From: DASTPP01 sp035762175
Lineage (GTDB): Bacteria; Myxococcota_A; Polyangia; Polyangiales; Polyangiaceae
DNA: 64,000 nucleotides
Assembly (NCBI GenBank): GCA_035762175.1
Contig: DASTPP010000021.1
Span: 37,376-101,375, forward strand
Reading direction: 5' to 3'
Shown here: positions 52,107 through 61,418 of the stretch, one piece after another
Layout: each line of letters begins with the position of its first letter
Position numbering within the stretch: the stretch's first letter is position 1
Notes under the pieces: generated by a model
Seen by the model: the letters and a program-made list of their open reading frames with translations, nothing else
The model's database searches: none
Told to the model about the DNA's origin: nothing
Position numbers and translations under genes: made by a program

Positions 52107-53675
52107 ATGCATCGAACCGCGTTCCTTCTTTCGCTGCGTGCGTCGCTCTTGGCCGCCGCCGGCCTCGGCGCCTTCGCCGCCTGCGGCGATGACGACGACG
52201 ACGGCGGCCTGCAGGCCGGGGCGGGCACGGGCGGCACCGCGGGGGCGAGCGGCTCCGGGGCCGGCGGGGGCGGCCCGGCGGGGACGGGCGGGGGCACGGG
52301 AGCGGGCGGGGGCACGGGAACGGGCGGGGGCGCGGGCGCGGGCGGCGCCCTGTGCCAGAGCCCGACGGCCATCGTGAACGAGACCGGCGCGGCGACGGGG
52401 TTCGAGACGTGTGCCGACGGGGCGATCCGGCGCGTGGCCGTCGTGGCGCCCGACCCGGCGCTCGGCGTCAAGGCTTGCGCCGGCACCGAGACCTCGCTCG
52501 CCTGCCAGACCGACGCCGAGTGCGTCGAGAAGCCCAACGGCAAGTGCGCGTCGCTGCGCAGCGTCGGCCTCGGCGGCGAGGTGATCTCGTGCGGCTGCGT
52601 CTACCCCTGCGCGTCCGACGCCGAATGCGGCGCGGGCTCGGTCTGCGTGGCCTCGGCGGTCGAGCCCTCCCTCGGCCGGGGGGCCTTCTGCGCGCCCGCC
52701 GCCTGCGCGACCGGGCAAGATTGCCCGAGCGGCGAGTGCGGCCTCTCGGCGTTCGACAACGGCTGCGGCATGGAAGTCCAGCTCGCCTGCCGCAGCGCCG
52801 CCGACACCTGCCACGGCAACGCGGAGTGCACGCAGCCGGGCTTCGAGACCTGTGCGCTCCCCTCCTTCAATGCCACCAACTGGCAGTGCTCGGGCACCGG
52901 CTGCGCCATCGGGCGCCCGCTCCTGGTCGAGGGCCGCGCCCAGACCGCGCGCCCGGCCGAGCGAAGCGACTGGTCGGCGCGGGGGCCCGGCCCGGCCGTC
53001 GACGGGCTCGACGCCGAGCTGCGCGAGGCGCTCGCCCGGCACTGGCTCGAGATCGCCGCGCTCGAGCACGCCTCGGTGGCGAGCTTCGCCCGCTTCACCC
53101 TCGAGCTGCTCGCCCTCGGCGCTCCCCCCGCCCTGGTCGCCGACGCCCAGCGCGCCGGCCTCGACGAGATCGCGCACGCCGAGATCGCCTACTCGCTCGC
53201 CAGCGCCTACGCGGGCCGGCGCCTCGGGCCGGGTCCGCTCGACCTCGGCGGCATCAGCCTGACGGTCGACCGGCGCAAGGCGCTGCGCGCGCTCGTGCAC
53301 GAGGCCTGCGTCGGCGAGACGCTCGGCGTCGCCGAGGCCCACGCGCTCGCCGCGGCGGCCGACGACCCCGCGCTCGGGCGCATTCACGCGCGCATCGCCG
53401 CCGACGAGCAGCGCCACGCCGAGCTCGCCTGGCGCACCCTCGCCTGGCTGCTCGAGGGGGCCAGCGACGATGACCTCTGCTTCGCGTCCGCCTGCTTCGA
53501 CGAGGCCGTCGCCGCGGCGCAGGGCGACCCGCCCGCGCGCGACCGGGTGGCGCGGGGCCAGGGCCTGCTCTCGGCGTCCGAGCTCGGCGCCCTGCGTCGG
53601 CAGGCCCTGCGCGAGGTGATCGCGCCCTGCGCCGAGGCGCTCTGCGGACGCCCCCTCAGCGCGACGCAAGCGTAG
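52107..53675 (+). CDS. Cys-rich lipoprotein with C-terminal ferritin-like domain
   Basis: 522 residues. Signal peptide with lipobox AFAAC, then DDDDD and a 60-residue Gly/Thr/Ala linker typical of myxobacterial surface lipoproteins. A Cys-rich middle (about 90-270) has repeated CxxDxEC-like units (CQTDAEC, CASDAEC, CHGNAEC). The C-terminal 230 residues are a ferritin-like four-helix bundle with carboxylate/His positions EIAALEHASVASFARF, DEIAHAEIAYS, HEACVGETLG and ADEQRHAELAW, able to hold a di-iron centre. Function unknown; perhaps oxidative-stress or metal related at the cell surface. A good SD (aaggtgg) precedes ATG 52107. Confidence 0.85.
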   Translation: MHRTAFLLSLRASLLAAAGLGAFAACGDDDDDGGLQAGAGTGGTAGASGSGAGGGGPAGTGGGTGAGGGTGTGGGAGAGGALCQSPTAIVNETGAATGFETCADGAIRRVAVVAPDPALGVKACAGTETSLACQTDAECVEKPNGKCASLRSVGLGGEVISCGCVYPCASDAECGAGSVCVASAVEPSLGRGAFCAPAACATGQDCPSGECGLSAFDNGCGMEVQLACRSAADTCHGNAECTQPGFETCALPSFNATNWQCSGTGCAIGRPLLVEGRAQTARPAERSDWSARGPGPAVDGLDAELREALARHWLEIAALEHASVASFARFTLELLALGAPPALVADAQRAGLDEIAHAEIAYSLASAYAGRRLGPGPLDLGGISLTVDRRKALRALVHEACVGETLGVAEAHALAAAADDPALGRIHARIAADEQRHAELAWRTLAWLLEGASDDDLCFASACFDEAVAAAQGDPPARDRVARGQGLLSASELGALRRQALREVIAPCAEALCGRPLSATQA

Positions 53676-53720
53676 GGCGATCGCCCGCCGCGCCGGCTCA
53701 TACCACCCCTGCTTGCTGCG

Positions 53721-53971
53721 GCCAGGAACGCAGCCCGGGGGCGCCGCCCGGTCGCCCAGGCTGAAACCTGGGCTACGCCAGAAGCGCGCGAACGGCGCGC
53801 CAAGCCCGGCTCCCTGGCCGGGCTCCCTCGAGCGGAGGCCTCGAGGGTCACGCGCGGAGCGACGGGTTTCGGAGAGCCCGGCCGACGTGCCGGGCTTTGC
53901 TTTCCGTTCGAAGGGGGCTTGCCGTAGCCCAGGTTTCAACCTGGGCGGCGTCCGCCCGGCCGATTCCTGGC
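53721..53971. mobile_element. MITE/REP-like element with inverted cccagg(t)tgaaacctggg ends
   Basis: A 25-bp arm (53753-53777) is repeated in reverse complement at 53923-53947 with one mismatch. Each arm holds an inner palindrome cccagg-ctgaaa-cctggg. Outside them, gccaggaa (53721) pairs with ttcctggc (53965), giving terminal inverted repeats over about 250 bp without any gene between. It fills the convergent gap between the ferritin-like and PhoD genes and may also terminate both. Confidence 0.6.
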
Positions 53972-53988
53972 CCCTTCACGCACGCTTA

Positions 53989-56127
53989 TCAGCGCGGCAC
54001 GAGGGTCGGCCGCTCGCCCGCGAAGACGTCGAGCCAATCGGTCGCGAACTCGGCCTGCTTGACGGCCTTGCCCCCGCGGCGCACGACGCCCCAGACCGAG
54101 AGGCCGTGCAGATCGGCGCGGCCGGGGCCCTTCTTTTCGTCGCCGCCCGCGGTCGGCAGGTCGAAGGGCAGCGCCCCGCACGGGTCGGCCGGCCAGTCGG
54201 CGGCCTCGTTGATCTTCGGGCATTGGCCCGGCAAGGGCAGCGCCCCGACGGGTAGCGGCACGCGCGTCAGGCCCGCCCCCGCGGGCGCGCCCCGGCCCTC
54301 GCCCTCGCGCCCCTCGCGGCGGTAGGCCGCCCAGCGCGGCGAGAAGGCGGGCCCGGCCAAGACCCGCTCGAGGTCGGGGGCGAAGTCGGCGAGCTCGGCG
54401 AGGTGGTAGGGCTTCGCCAGGGGGTTCAGCGCGGGCGCGTCGGCGGGCGCGCCGCTCACGTGCATGGCGAAGCTGACGCGCAGGGGCGGCCCCGGCTCGA
54501 CGAAGATCTGCGCGAAGGCCGGCGCGCTCTTGACCACGCCGCCCGCCCAGGCGGCGATCTTGCCGAGCTTGCCGAGCTCGGCGCCGATCTCGCCGAGGCG
54601 CATGTTCGAGGCGCCGCTCTCGCGCGTGTTGGCGACGCCCGAGCTGACGATCTCGTGGCCGAAGACGCGGTAGCCCTGCGGCCCCTCGAGGCCGAGCCAC
54701 ACGAGCCCCGACTCGTGAATGTCTCCGCTCAGCACGAGCAGCCGGTGCGACGGGTTCGCCTCGAAGTGCGCCTGCAAGAGCTCGAAGGTGCGCCGGCGCG
54801 TGGCGTCGAAGTGCACCGAGCCCCACGAGTCGCCGAGCGCGTCCCCGTCTTTCTCGCCCGGCTTGACCGGCCGGTCGCCCCGCAACAGCCCCTCGGCCAG
54901 CGGCGTCGCCGAGGCGATCACGACGAGGTGCTCGCGCCCCGCCTTCTCGGCCGCCGCCCGCCCGAGCAGGCCCCGCAGCCGCTCGAACTGCGCCGCCGCC
55001 ATCACCGAGTCGTGCTTGGCCGAGCGGCTGCTACGCAAGTCGAGCAGGAAGACGTCGACCGACGGGCCCCACGAGAACTCGGCGTCGAGGTCGCGGTCCG
55101 AGCGGGCCGGGTTCGCGGGCGGGTTTCGCGACGCCTCGAAGGCCTCGAACGCCAGGCGCGCCCGCGCGAAGTACTCGGCCATCGGGCCGGCGCAGCGCCC
55201 CGCCGCGTCGCACTCGTCGAGCGGGCTCGCGCCGTCGCGCATCTCGTGATCGTCCCACATCATGGCCGAGGGCACCGCCCGCAGCGCCCGGTCGAAGGGC
55301 GGCAGGGCGAAGTGCGCCCGGTACGTCTCTTCCAGCAGCGCGTCCGAGTCCTTGACCGCGAAGCGCATGCGGTCCGAATACTTGCCCGCGAAGGGCGAGA
55401 GGCCGCGCTCGTCCTCGGGGTCGGGGTCGACGTAGATCTGGTCGCCGAGCCCGAGCGAGAAGGCCGGCCGCCCCCGCTCGGACTCGACCAGCGCCCGAAA
55501 GAGGTTCAGCGAGTTGACGTTCGCCGCCCGGACCCGGTCGCCGTCTTCGCCCCGGTGGTAGGGGCGGTTGCAGCTGTAGGCCACGAAGCTGAAAGCCCCC
55601 TCGCCCGGCCCCGGCGGACGCCGCAGCGCCACCTCGGTCGGCGCGGCCTCGCCCGGCGCGAAGAGCTTCACCCGCCAGTCGTCGCCCGGCCCGTAGCCCG
55701 CCGGCGCCCCCTCGCGCGCCCGCACCTCGACGAGGCCCGCGCGCGAGCCCTGCGCCGAGGGGAACGGGAGCGGCACGTAGCGGCACTCGACCCCCGGCGC
55801 CCCCTCGCAGGGCCCCGCGGCGAGCTCGACCCGCGGCGGCCGCGCCGACCGGTCGCCCATCGCCCGGAAGAACCACGCGACGCGCGCCCCGTCGCGCCTC
55901 GGCATCGCCTGCTGAAAGAGCGCGCGCCCGTAGCCGTAGCCCGCCGCCTCCGCCGGCCGCCCCCCGACCTGGAGGCCGCCGTAGATCGCCCAGTACTGCG
56001 CCCGCAGCGAGGCGGGCGTCTGCTCGCGCGGCGCCCGGCTCGACGCGCACCCGAGCGACAGAGAGGTCACGAGCAAGGCCGCGCGGGGCGCGCGACCACG
56101 GCACCCGGAGGGGCGAGGGCGGTTCAT
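53989..56127 (-). CDS. PhoD-like alkaline phosphatase / phosphodiesterase lipoprotein
   Basis: 712 residues with lipobox SLGC after an Arg-rich signal. PhoD_N-like beta domain, then the metallophosphatase core: FVAYSCNRPY, SLGLGDQIYVD, AMMWDDHEMRDG, LLVLSGDIHESG, which supply the metal ligands Asp, Asn/His and His. The family hydrolyses phosphodiesters or phosphomonoesters outside the inner membrane, usually with Ca/Fe. Preceded 93 nt upstream by the Cas8c-tail-like gene in the same direction. ATG 56127 is followed by a credible signal peptide. Confidence 0.88.
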   Translation of the reverse strand: MNRPRPSGCRGRAPRAALLVTSLSLGCASSRAPREQTPASLRAQYWAIYGGLQVGGRPAEAAGYGYGRALFQQAMPRRDGARVAWFFRAMGDRSARPPRVELAAGPCEGAPGVECRYVPLPFPSAQGSRAGLVEVRAREGAPAGYGPGDDWRVKLFAPGEAAPTEVALRRPPGPGEGAFSFVAYSCNRPYHRGEDGDRVRAANVNSLNLFRALVESERGRPAFSLGLGDQIYVDPDPEDERGLSPFAGKYSDRMRFAVKDSDALLEETYRAHFALPPFDRALRAVPSAMMWDDHEMRDGASPLDECDAAGRCAGPMAEYFARARLAFEAFEASRNPPANPARSDRDLDAEFSWGPSVDVFLLDLRSSRSAKHDSVMAAAQFERLRGLLGRAAAEKAGREHLVVIASATPLAEGLLRGDRPVKPGEKDGDALGDSWGSVHFDATRRRTFELLQAHFEANPSHRLLVLSGDIHESGLVWLGLEGPQGYRVFGHEIVSSGVANTRESGASNMRLGEIGAELGKLGKIAAWAGGVVKSAPAFAQIFVEPGPPLRVSFAMHVSGAPADAPALNPLAKPYHLAELADFAPDLERVLAGPAFSPRWAAYRREGREGEGRGAPAGAGLTRVPLPVGALPLPGQCPKINEAADWPADPCGALPFDLPTAGGDEKKGPGRADLHGLSVWGVVRRGGKAVKQAEFATDWLDVFAGERPTLVPR

Positions 56128-56220
56128 GCGGGGCCCAGGGGCTACCGGCGGGCGGCAGGCAGGTCAAGCGCGCGGCTCGCTCGGGCGCGGCCGCGGCCGT
56201 GGCGCTCGCAAGAGCCGGGC

Positions 56221-56706
56221 TCAGAGGTCGCGCGGGTCGGGCGAGTTCCGCGGCGGGGCCGAGGGCCGCGGAGGCTGCAGCGCGTGCTCGAAGAACGCCG
56301 CGCGCTCGTGCGCGTAGCCGAGCGCGAACCAGCGCCGGCCCTCCCGATCGAGCTCGGCGGGCAGATCGCCCTCGGGCAGCTTCGCCAGCACCTCGCCGGC
56401 GCTACGCTCGAGCCAGGGCCCCTCGTGCGACCGCGTCGCGTAGTGGTGCGCGGCCCGCAGGAGCGCCGGGAAACACCCCGCCGGCGCGCGGCTCGCCTCG
56501 CCGAACTGCCGATCGCTCGCCTCGCGCGGCGCCTCGCCGAGCGCGGCGGCTTCGATTCGTTCGAGCAAGGCGAAGAGGCAACCGAGCAGGTAGGCGGCGC
56601 GTTGGGTCAGCGGGACGGGGTTCACGGTCGTCTCGGGGGTGGAGGGTTGGGCATCGGCCACGAACGCGCCGCGCTCGACTTCGAACGCCGGACGCGTTGG
56701 GCCCAA
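56221..56706 (-). CDS. Stand-alone homologue of the type I-C Cas8c (Csd1) C-terminus / Cas11c
   Basis: 161 residues. About 34-145 read AAYLLGCLFALLERIEAAAL, SDRQFGEASRAPAGCFPALL, LRAAHHYATR, GEVLAKLPE and RRWFALGYAHERAAFFEHA. From memory this matches, in order, the end of Csd1/Cas8c (AYLLGRLFAxLEKIQ, IRDRYxGAASATPxxVFPxLL, LxxHHLxKL, GEIM, FAIGYYHQRQAFF). In type I-C systems this part is also made alone from an internal start as the small subunit Cas11c. No other cas gene or repeat array is visible here. The start is uncertain: TTG 56706, or in-frame GTGs 15 and 27 codons later. Either a decayed cas remnant or a re-used small subunit. Confidence 0.65.
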   Translation of the reverse strand: MGPTRPAFEVERGAFVADAQPSTPETTVNPVPLTQRAAYLLGCLFALLERIEAAALGEAPREASDRQFGEASRAPAGCFPALLRAAHHYATRSHEGPWLERSAGEVLAKLPEGDLPAELDREGRRWFALGYAHERAAFFEHALQPPRPSAPPRNSPDPRDL

Positions 56707-56853
56707 CCTCCAGCCCTTATGTCATACCCCTCCGCTTTTCTACCTCTAAAGAGTTACACCTACTGCACTAGGGGTTTCAGAAGCAAAAGCATCAAAACTG
56801 TACAGCGAAGCTAATTGTCTCGCCCGAAAGCGGGCGTCCCCCGAGCCCACTAC
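56707..56853. promoter_or_regulatory. AT-rich intergenic island
   Basis: About 100 bp of strikingly lower GC (56715-56815) between the Cas8c-tail-like gene and the end of the VWA operon. On the minus strand TATGACAT (56717-56724) could be a -10 element for the Cas-like gene. No CRISPR-type repeat is present. Confidence 0.4.
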
Positions 56854-59706
56854 CTACCCTAGGGGCAGGTTCTGGCTGACCGGGCGCTGCCCGAGCGCCC
56901 CCGCGGGGGGCTGCGGGCCGGGGGCGATCAGGCCCGGGCCGAGGGGCGGCGGGGGCACGAGCGGCGGGGCCGCGAGCGGGAGCCGCGCGTCGGGGGCCTG
57001 GGCGAGCGCGAGGGCGCCCGGCGGGGCCGGGGCGGGGGCGAGCGTGGGGGCGAGGGGCGCGGGCTTCGTCCGGCGGCCGAAGGGCCAGAGGCGGCGGCGC
57101 CGGGCCGAGAGCTCGAAGCGGCGCGCCCAGAGATCGATGGCGACGAGGGCGGCGGCGGCGACGAGGGCGTAGGGCCAGAGGGGGCGGGGCTCGTTGCCGG
57201 GGTCGCCCCCGCGGCGCAGCGACTCGTCGACGGTGGGGCCGGCGACGCCGCCGCCGGCGCGCGCGAGCTCGCCGAGCATGCGCCCGTCGGGGCCGATGCC
57301 GACGTGCTCGGCGGCGGTGTCGAGCTGTCCGATGTCTTCGCCGAGCAGCTGGCCGCGCGCGTCGCGGGCGCGCACGACGACGAAGGGCTCGCCCTCGAGG
57401 GCGCCGCGCAGGGCCCAGCGCCGGTCGGCCACGCGCTCGATCTCGGCCTTGACGGGCCGCGACTCGCCCTTGTCGTTGATGGCGAAGGCCTCGATGAGGC
57501 TGGGCTGGGCGGGCGCCTCGCCGGGCTGGGGGGCGGGCAAATCGAGCGTAACATCGAACGACTTGTCGCGGACGCCGACGCGCAGGTCGGCCATGTTCTC
57601 GCTCTGGCGCCGGTAGGTCATGCGCATGAGCTGGCGCACGATCTGGCCGCCGCCGGCCCAGGCCGACCAGCCGTTCTTCCAGTCGACGCGCAGGTCGGCG
57701 GTGAGGGCGGCGACCTGGCCGAGGCCATACCGCCAGGACGCGAGCAGGGGGCGCTTGTCTTCGGTCTCGAGGGCGACGTCGGCGGTCGAGCGGGGGCGGC
57801 TCTCGGTGTAGCCGGCGAGGGCGGGCACGTGGGCGAGGTCGACGCCGGTGAGGGCCGGGTGCGAGGGCTCGCGCACGACCACGCGGGTCTGGCCCTCGTG
57901 CACGTTCGAGCGCGTGGCGACGCGGGTCTCGGACACGAAGATGCGGCGCAGGTCGGTGCCGGTGCCGCTCAGGTAGAAGCGCCCGCCGCCGGCGAGGGCG
58001 AGCTTCTGCAAGAAGACGGTGTCGCTGTCTTCGGCGCGGCCGATGCCGACGACGCTGGTGGTGATGCCGGCGCGGCGGGCCTCCTCGGCGATCGAGTTCG
58101 AGTGCTTGCCGTCCTTCTCTTGCTCCTCGCTGTCGGCGGTGTCGCTGAAGAGCAGCACGTGGCGAATGGGCGCGGGCGCCTTGGCGAGCTCGGCGTACGA
58201 GTCGCGCAGGGCGGTGAAAACGTAGATGCCGCCGCCGCCGGCGTCGATCGTGCGCAGCTCGGCGCGGCGGCCGGCGAGCAGGCCGACGGGGCCGAGCGGG
58301 GCGTCCCAGTGGGTCTCGGTGTCGACGGTGCCGAGGGCGAGCAGGTCGTCGGGCCGCAGGGTGGCGGCGGCGGCGAGGCCGGCCTCGACCGCGAGCTCGA
58401 TCTTGGTGTGCGAGCCGACGGTCATGCTCATCGAGCCCGAGCGGTCGAGCACGATGGCGAGCGCGACGCGGGGGTCTTCGGCCTCGCCGCGGTCCTCGAC
58501 CTCGACGGGCAGCATCTTGGCGATCGGGGCGCCGGCCCACTCGGGCGCGAAGCCGAAGGTGCCGCCGGTGACGACGAGGCCGCCGCCCTTCTGCCGCACG
58601 TAGTCGACGAGCGTCTCTTGCTGGGCGGGGGTCAGGCCGCTCAGGCCCTCGGCCTCGCCGGTGCGGGCGACGGGCACGTCGGCGAGCACGACGAGGTCGG
58701 CGCCCGAGACGGCGGCCGGGTCCATGCCGTCGACGAGCGAGCGGGTCTCGTGCGCGAGCTGCGAGCGCTCGAGCGCGTCCTTCAGGACGGCCGGGCACTC
58801 GCCGTCGACGCTGAGCACGAGCGCGCGCGGCTTGCCGTGCACGATGACGCCGGTGCGGCCGCTCTTGGCGGGGTCGGCCTGGGCGGCGGCGTCGGGGGCC
58901 GCGCCGTGGCGCCCGTGGTAGCCCCTCAGCGTCGGGTGGGCGGGCGCCTCGACGACGGCGGCCTCGTAGACGTGGGCGCCGGCGCCGGGCTCGGGGTCGG
59001 TGAAGCGGGCGAGGGCGAGGCCGTCCGAGTTGGTGTCGACGGTGGTGCGGGTGAGCGGCTGGCCGTCGCGCTTCCACTGGACGGTGACGCCCTGGTCGGG
59101 GGGGCCGATGATCTCGGCGCGCACGCTGATCGGCTCGCCCTCGGCGACGCGCGCGGCCGAGGCGGTGACGCGCCCGACGCGCGCCTCGGCCGAGCCGCCC
59201 TCGCCGACGGGCAGGGCGTCGACGACGATGCCGCGGGCGGCGGCGCGGCGCACGGCCGCCTCGGCGTCGCCGCGGGTGGGCCGGCCGTCGCTCAGGACGA
59301 CCACGCGCCGCTCGCCGGCCGGGGGCAGGGCCGCGGCGGCGAGGTCGATGGCGGCCTCGAGGTCGGTGCCGCGCCCCGCGGCCTCGCCGAGCGGCGGCAG
59401 GGGCTTGCCCGAGCCGAGGGGCACGACGATCTCGGGCCGGGCGTCGAAGGCGACGACGCCGACGCGGGCGTCGCCCCGCTTCTCGAGCGCCTCCTTGACG
59501 AAGGCCTCGGCCGCCGCGCGCCCGCCCGCGTCGACGCTCGACGAGCGGTCGACGGCGTAGACGACGGCGCGGCCCTGGCCGGGCTTGGTGCGCGCGGGCA
59601 AAAAGGGCGCGAGGGCGACGAGCGAGAGGGCGGCGTAGCGCACCGCGACGGGCGCGCTGCCGGGGTTCAAGGCGCGGGCGAGCGACGAGAGGCGGCGGGG
59701 CTTCAT
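56854..59706 (-). CDS. Double VWA-domain membrane protein
   Basis: 950 residues. First VWA domain with MIDAS DxSxS at Asp53 (VDRSSSVD); second VWA with Asp421 (LDRSGSMSM) and later FSDTADS; between them a glutamine-amidotransferase-like segment (VTGGTFGFAPEW). Near 810-830 one membrane helix (PLWPYALVAAAALVAIDLW) precedes a Pro-rich tail. This layout matches proteins at the end of MoxR-Bat operons, which are thought to assemble or regulate envelope complexes. ATG 59706 overlaps the previous stop (ATGA). Confidence 0.85.
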   Translation of the reverse strand: MKPRRLSSLARALNPGSAPVAVRYAALSLVALAPFLPARTKPGQGRAVVYAVDRSSSVDAGGRAAAEAFVKEALEKRGDARVGVVAFDARPEIVVPLGSGKPLPPLGEAAGRGTDLEAAIDLAAAALPPAGERRVVVLSDGRPTRGDAEAAVRRAAARGIVVDALPVGEGGSAEARVGRVTASAARVAEGEPISVRAEIIGPPDQGVTVQWKRDGQPLTRTTVDTNSDGLALARFTDPEPGAGAHVYEAAVVEAPAHPTLRGYHGRHGAAPDAAAQADPAKSGRTGVIVHGKPRALVLSVDGECPAVLKDALERSQLAHETRSLVDGMDPAAVSGADLVVLADVPVARTGEAEGLSGLTPAQQETLVDYVRQKGGGLVVTGGTFGFAPEWAGAPIAKMLPVEVEDRGEAEDPRVALAIVLDRSGSMSMTVGSHTKIELAVEAGLAAAATLRPDDLLALGTVDTETHWDAPLGPVGLLAGRRAELRTIDAGGGGIYVFTALRDSYAELAKAPAPIRHVLLFSDTADSEEQEKDGKHSNSIAEEARRAGITTSVVGIGRAEDSDTVFLQKLALAGGGRFYLSGTGTDLRRIFVSETRVATRSNVHEGQTRVVVREPSHPALTGVDLAHVPALAGYTESRPRSTADVALETEDKRPLLASWRYGLGQVAALTADLRVDWKNGWSAWAGGGQIVRQLMRMTYRRQSENMADLRVGVRDKSFDVTLDLPAPQPGEAPAQPSLIEAFAINDKGESRPVKAEIERVADRRWALRGALEGEPFVVVRARDARGQLLGEDIGQLDTAAEHVGIGPDGRMLGELARAGGGVAGPTVDESLRRGGDPGNEPRPLWPYALVAAAALVAIDLWARRFELSARRRRLWPFGRRTKPAPLAPTLAPAPAPPGALALAQAPDARLPLAAPPLVPPPPLGPGLIAPGPQPPAGALGQRPVSQNLPLG

Positions 59707-61418
59707 GCCTGAGCCCTCCCTTTGCGGTGAGCGAGGCCCTCGGCGCCGAGCAGCGCGACGGCGACCATGGCGAGCAGCGTCGAGGGCCGGAAGCCCGGCA
59801 CCCAGCCGGGCGGCGGCTCGGGCTGGACGGCGGCGAGCGGGGCCGACTGCAAGAGCACCTCGGAGCGGGGCAAGGTCTCGGCCACGGCGTGCGAGCGCAC
59901 GCCCGAGAGCAGCGAGACGGCGTTGGCGACGAGCACGGGGAAGGCGACGCGCAGCACCACGTCGGACTTGGTCGGCACGAGGCCGAGGTAGACCCAGGCG
60001 TCGGGGCCGACCCCGCCGCGCAGCACGGCCGCGCCGCCCTCGAACTCGACGAGCGCCTTGGCGCCCTCGGGCACGGTCTTGGTGGCGTAGGCCTGCTCGA
60101 CGGTGACCTCGTCGAGCGAGACGCCCTCGAGCAGCGGGTCGCCCGACTCGACCGAGCGCAGGCGCGTGCGGCCCGACTCGCGGTCGATCGAGGCGAGGCC
60201 CGGCACCGGCACCTGCCCGGCGCTCGCGCCGACGAAGAGCGTCGGCGCGCTGAAGCGGCGGTAGGGGGCGAGGTTGCCGACGGTGACGACGAGGTCATTC
60301 GGCCTGATTTCGGCCCAGCGCGCGCCCGAGCGGTACGAGAGCGCCTGCACGTCGCGCACGCCCGCGGCCTCGAGCGCCTTGCGCACGAAGAACGCGTCGG
60401 GCGACTCGGCCTTGTCGCCCTCGTCGGGCGCGGGCGGCGGGTGCTGGAAGAGCCAGGCGCGGGGCAGCTCGACGGCCTCGTCGGTCACCGAGGCCTCGTC
60501 GTCGCCCGCGAGCACGTCGGGCAGCCCGTCGTCGGGCTCGACCCGGGCGCGCAGCTCGGCGCCGGCGGCCTCGACGCGCAGGCTGAGGTCGGACTCGCCC
60601 TGCGGACGCAGGGTCAGGACGCGCCGGGCGAGCTCGGCGCCGCCCGAGCTGACGACGACCCGCACCCGCCGCTCGCGCGCCGACGAGGTCGCGACCGAGG
60701 CGCGCAGGTCGCGCTCGCCGGCGCCGGCCGAGTCGCGCGGCGTGTGCAGCGAGAGCGACACGAGGCCGACGTTGTCGAGCGCCGGGGTGGCGAGGTGGCG
60801 CTGGGTCAGCGGCACCGTCGACTCGGACGCGAGGTCGCCCGCCCGCTCGACCCCGTCGGTGAAGACCACGACGCGCCCGCCCGGCTCGCCCGCGACGAGC
60901 GCCGAGGCGAGCCGCACCGCCGCCCCGAGGTCGGCCGTGCCGCGCTCGGCGCGCAGGCCCGCGACGGCCCCCGCGAGCGCGTCGTCCGAGTCGGTCAGGC
61001 CCGCGAGCGCCAGGGGCGCCGCGCCCGCGGCCACGACCGCATAGCGGTGGCCGCCCGGCCGCCGGGCGACGAACTTCGAAAGCTCGGCGCGGGCGCGCGC
61101 GAGCGGCGACGTGCGGCCCCCCGCGTCCATCGACGCCGAGACGTCGACGACGAAGACGAGCGAGGCCGGCGCGCGCCCGAACGAGGGCCTCGCGGCGGCG
61201 AGCGCGAGCGCCGCGACGCCGAGCAGGCAGGCGGCGAGGGCGAGCAGCTTGTGCAGATCGCGCAGGCGCCGGTTCTTCGAGCGGGCGAGCGCGGCCTGGC
61301 GCCAGAGCAGCGTCGAGGGCACCCGCACGATGCGCCGCCGCTGCTTGACGAGGAAGGCAGCGGCGACGGGCAAGAGCAGCCCGAGCGCGGCGAGAAAGGC
61401 GGGGGCGGCGAGGTTCAT
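59703..61418 (-). CDS. BatA-like VWA membrane protein
   Basis: 571 residues. N-terminal BatA domain with two membrane helices (FLAALGLLLPVAAAFLV; LLALAACLLGVAALALAAA) and the conserved LWRQA between them; VWA domain with MIDAS VVDVSASMD; then beta-rich domains (ASVTDEAVELPRAW) and a C-terminal helix (LLAMVAVALLGAEGL). Known as an aerotolerance-type (Bat) protein that works with MoxR ATPases. Start and stop overlap the neighbours by 4 nt. Confidence 0.85.
   Translation of the reverse strand: MNLAAPAFLAALGLLLPVAAAFLVKQRRRIVRVPSTLLWRQAALARSKNRRLRDLHKLLALAACLLGVAALALAAARPSFGRAPASLVFVVDVSASMDAGGRTSPLARARAELSKFVARRPGGHRYAVVAAGAAPLALAGLTDSDDALAGAVAGLRAERGTADLGAAVRLASALVAGEPGGRVVVFTDGVERAGDLASESTVPLTQRHLATPALDNVGLVSLSLHTPRDSAGAGERDLRASVATSSARERRVRVVVSSGGAELARRVLTLRPQGESDLSLRVEAAGAELRARVEPDDGLPDVLAGDDEASVTDEAVELPRAWLFQHPPPAPDEGDKAESPDAFFVRKALEAAGVRDVQALSYRSGARWAEIRPNDLVVTVGNLAPYRRFSAPTLFVGASAGQVPVPGLASIDRESGRTRLRSVESGDPLLEGVSLDEVTVEQAYATKTVPEGAKALVEFEGGAAVLRGGVGPDAWVYLGLVPTKSDVVLRVAFPVLVANAVSLLSGVRSHAVAETLPRSEVLLQSAPLAAVQPEPPPGWVPGFRPSTLLAMVAVALLGAEGLAHRKGRAQA

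Noticed and set aside
56707..56853. CRISPR leader or repeats next to the Cas8c-tail-like gene
   Set aside because: The region is AT-rich but contains no repeated or palindromic type I-C repeat.
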